From CAYPZU01 sp964415395 (GTDB lineage Bacteria > Chlamydiota > Chlamydiia > Chlamydiales > SM23-39): a stretch of 5,683 bases of DNA. A model generated the notes under the pieces. It was given only the letters and a program-made list of their open reading frames with translations, was not told the DNA's origin and searched no databases. The position numbers and the translations under genes are program-made. This document shows, piece by piece, positions 5,616 to 5,683 of the stretch. Position 1 is the first letter of the stretch, and each line of letters starts with the position of its first letter. The DNA lies in contig CAYPZU010000103.1 of assembly GCA_964415395.1 (NCBI GenBank), forward strand, positions 1-5,683, written 5' to 3'.

Positions 5616-5633
5616 AAAATATTGTAATATTTT
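5616..5633. repeat. Inverted repeat AAAATATT-gt-AATATTTT
   Basis: Perfect 8-bp arms (5616-5623 and 5626-5633) with a 2-bp spacer overlap the candidate lepA -10 box and start site. It is an operator-like position, but the sequence is nearly all A/T and may be symmetrical by chance. Confidence 0.4.
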
Positions 5634-5657
5634 AAGGCACTCTTTAAGCTATCTTAA
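5629..5657 (-). promoter_or_regulatory. lepA: Candidate lepA promoter
   Basis: On the minus strand TTAAGA (5657-5652), a 17-nt spacer and TAAAAT (5634-5629). Transcription would start near 5622, giving a leader of about 70 nt to the ATG. Nothing else gene-like is visible between 5557 and the right edge. Consensus match only. Confidence 0.4.
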
Positions 5658-5683
5658 CTCCACATTCTCAGAATATTTTATGA

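Overview
This window looks like chromosomal DNA from a chlamydia-like bacterium (phylum Chlamydiae, probably an amoeba-associated lineage rather than Chlamydia itself). The main evidence is a LepA protein with chlamydial-looking sequence (for example an SFDYEPDG-type C-terminal region and a KRKLWEKQKEGKKRMKE tail) next to a gnd gene. As I recall, gnd and lepA are also neighbours in Chlamydia genomes. Protein-coding DNA is moderately GC-rich and the intergenic DNA is strikingly AT-rich. No genus can be named from this window alone.

Layout, left to right. A tRNA-Arg (anticodon CCT) lies on the minus strand at the left edge with a plausible promoter just upstream. A 166-bp AT-rich spacer follows, carrying a good sigma70-type promoter and a perfect 18-bp palindrome, both pointing into a plus-strand reading frame from 256 to 1977. 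That frame is interrupted by one in-frame TAA (922-924), giving two apparent genes of 222 and 318 codons. Read together they carry the ordered catalytic signature of the pentein superfamily (guanidino-group-modifying enzymes such as agmatine and peptidylarginine deiminases): WGRD, EGGN, HID, then GGLHC. The two halves are most simply one deiminase-like gene cut by a nonsense codon, or by a sequencing error. It carries an unusual insertion and a disordered Pro/Gln/Glu-rich tail with a tandem duplication.

The 231-bp gap before gnd has a long imperfect inverted repeat (2033-2104), a candidate promoter, and an 8-base stretch exactly complementary to the gnd Shine-Dalgarno region. gnd (6-phosphogluconate dehydrogenase, oxidative pentose phosphate pathway) is intact. 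It converges on lepA (elongation factor 4), which runs on the minus strand; only 78 bp separate the two stop codons. lepA is complete apart from a 10-N assembly gap just after the G2 motif. Its AT-rich upstream region (5557-5683) holds a candidate promoter and a palindrome but no gene.

The housekeeping part (tRNA, gnd, lepA) is ordinary. The split deiminase-like gene and the structured gnd leader are the parts that deserve a second look. All functional statements rest on motif recognition by eye; no database search was run.
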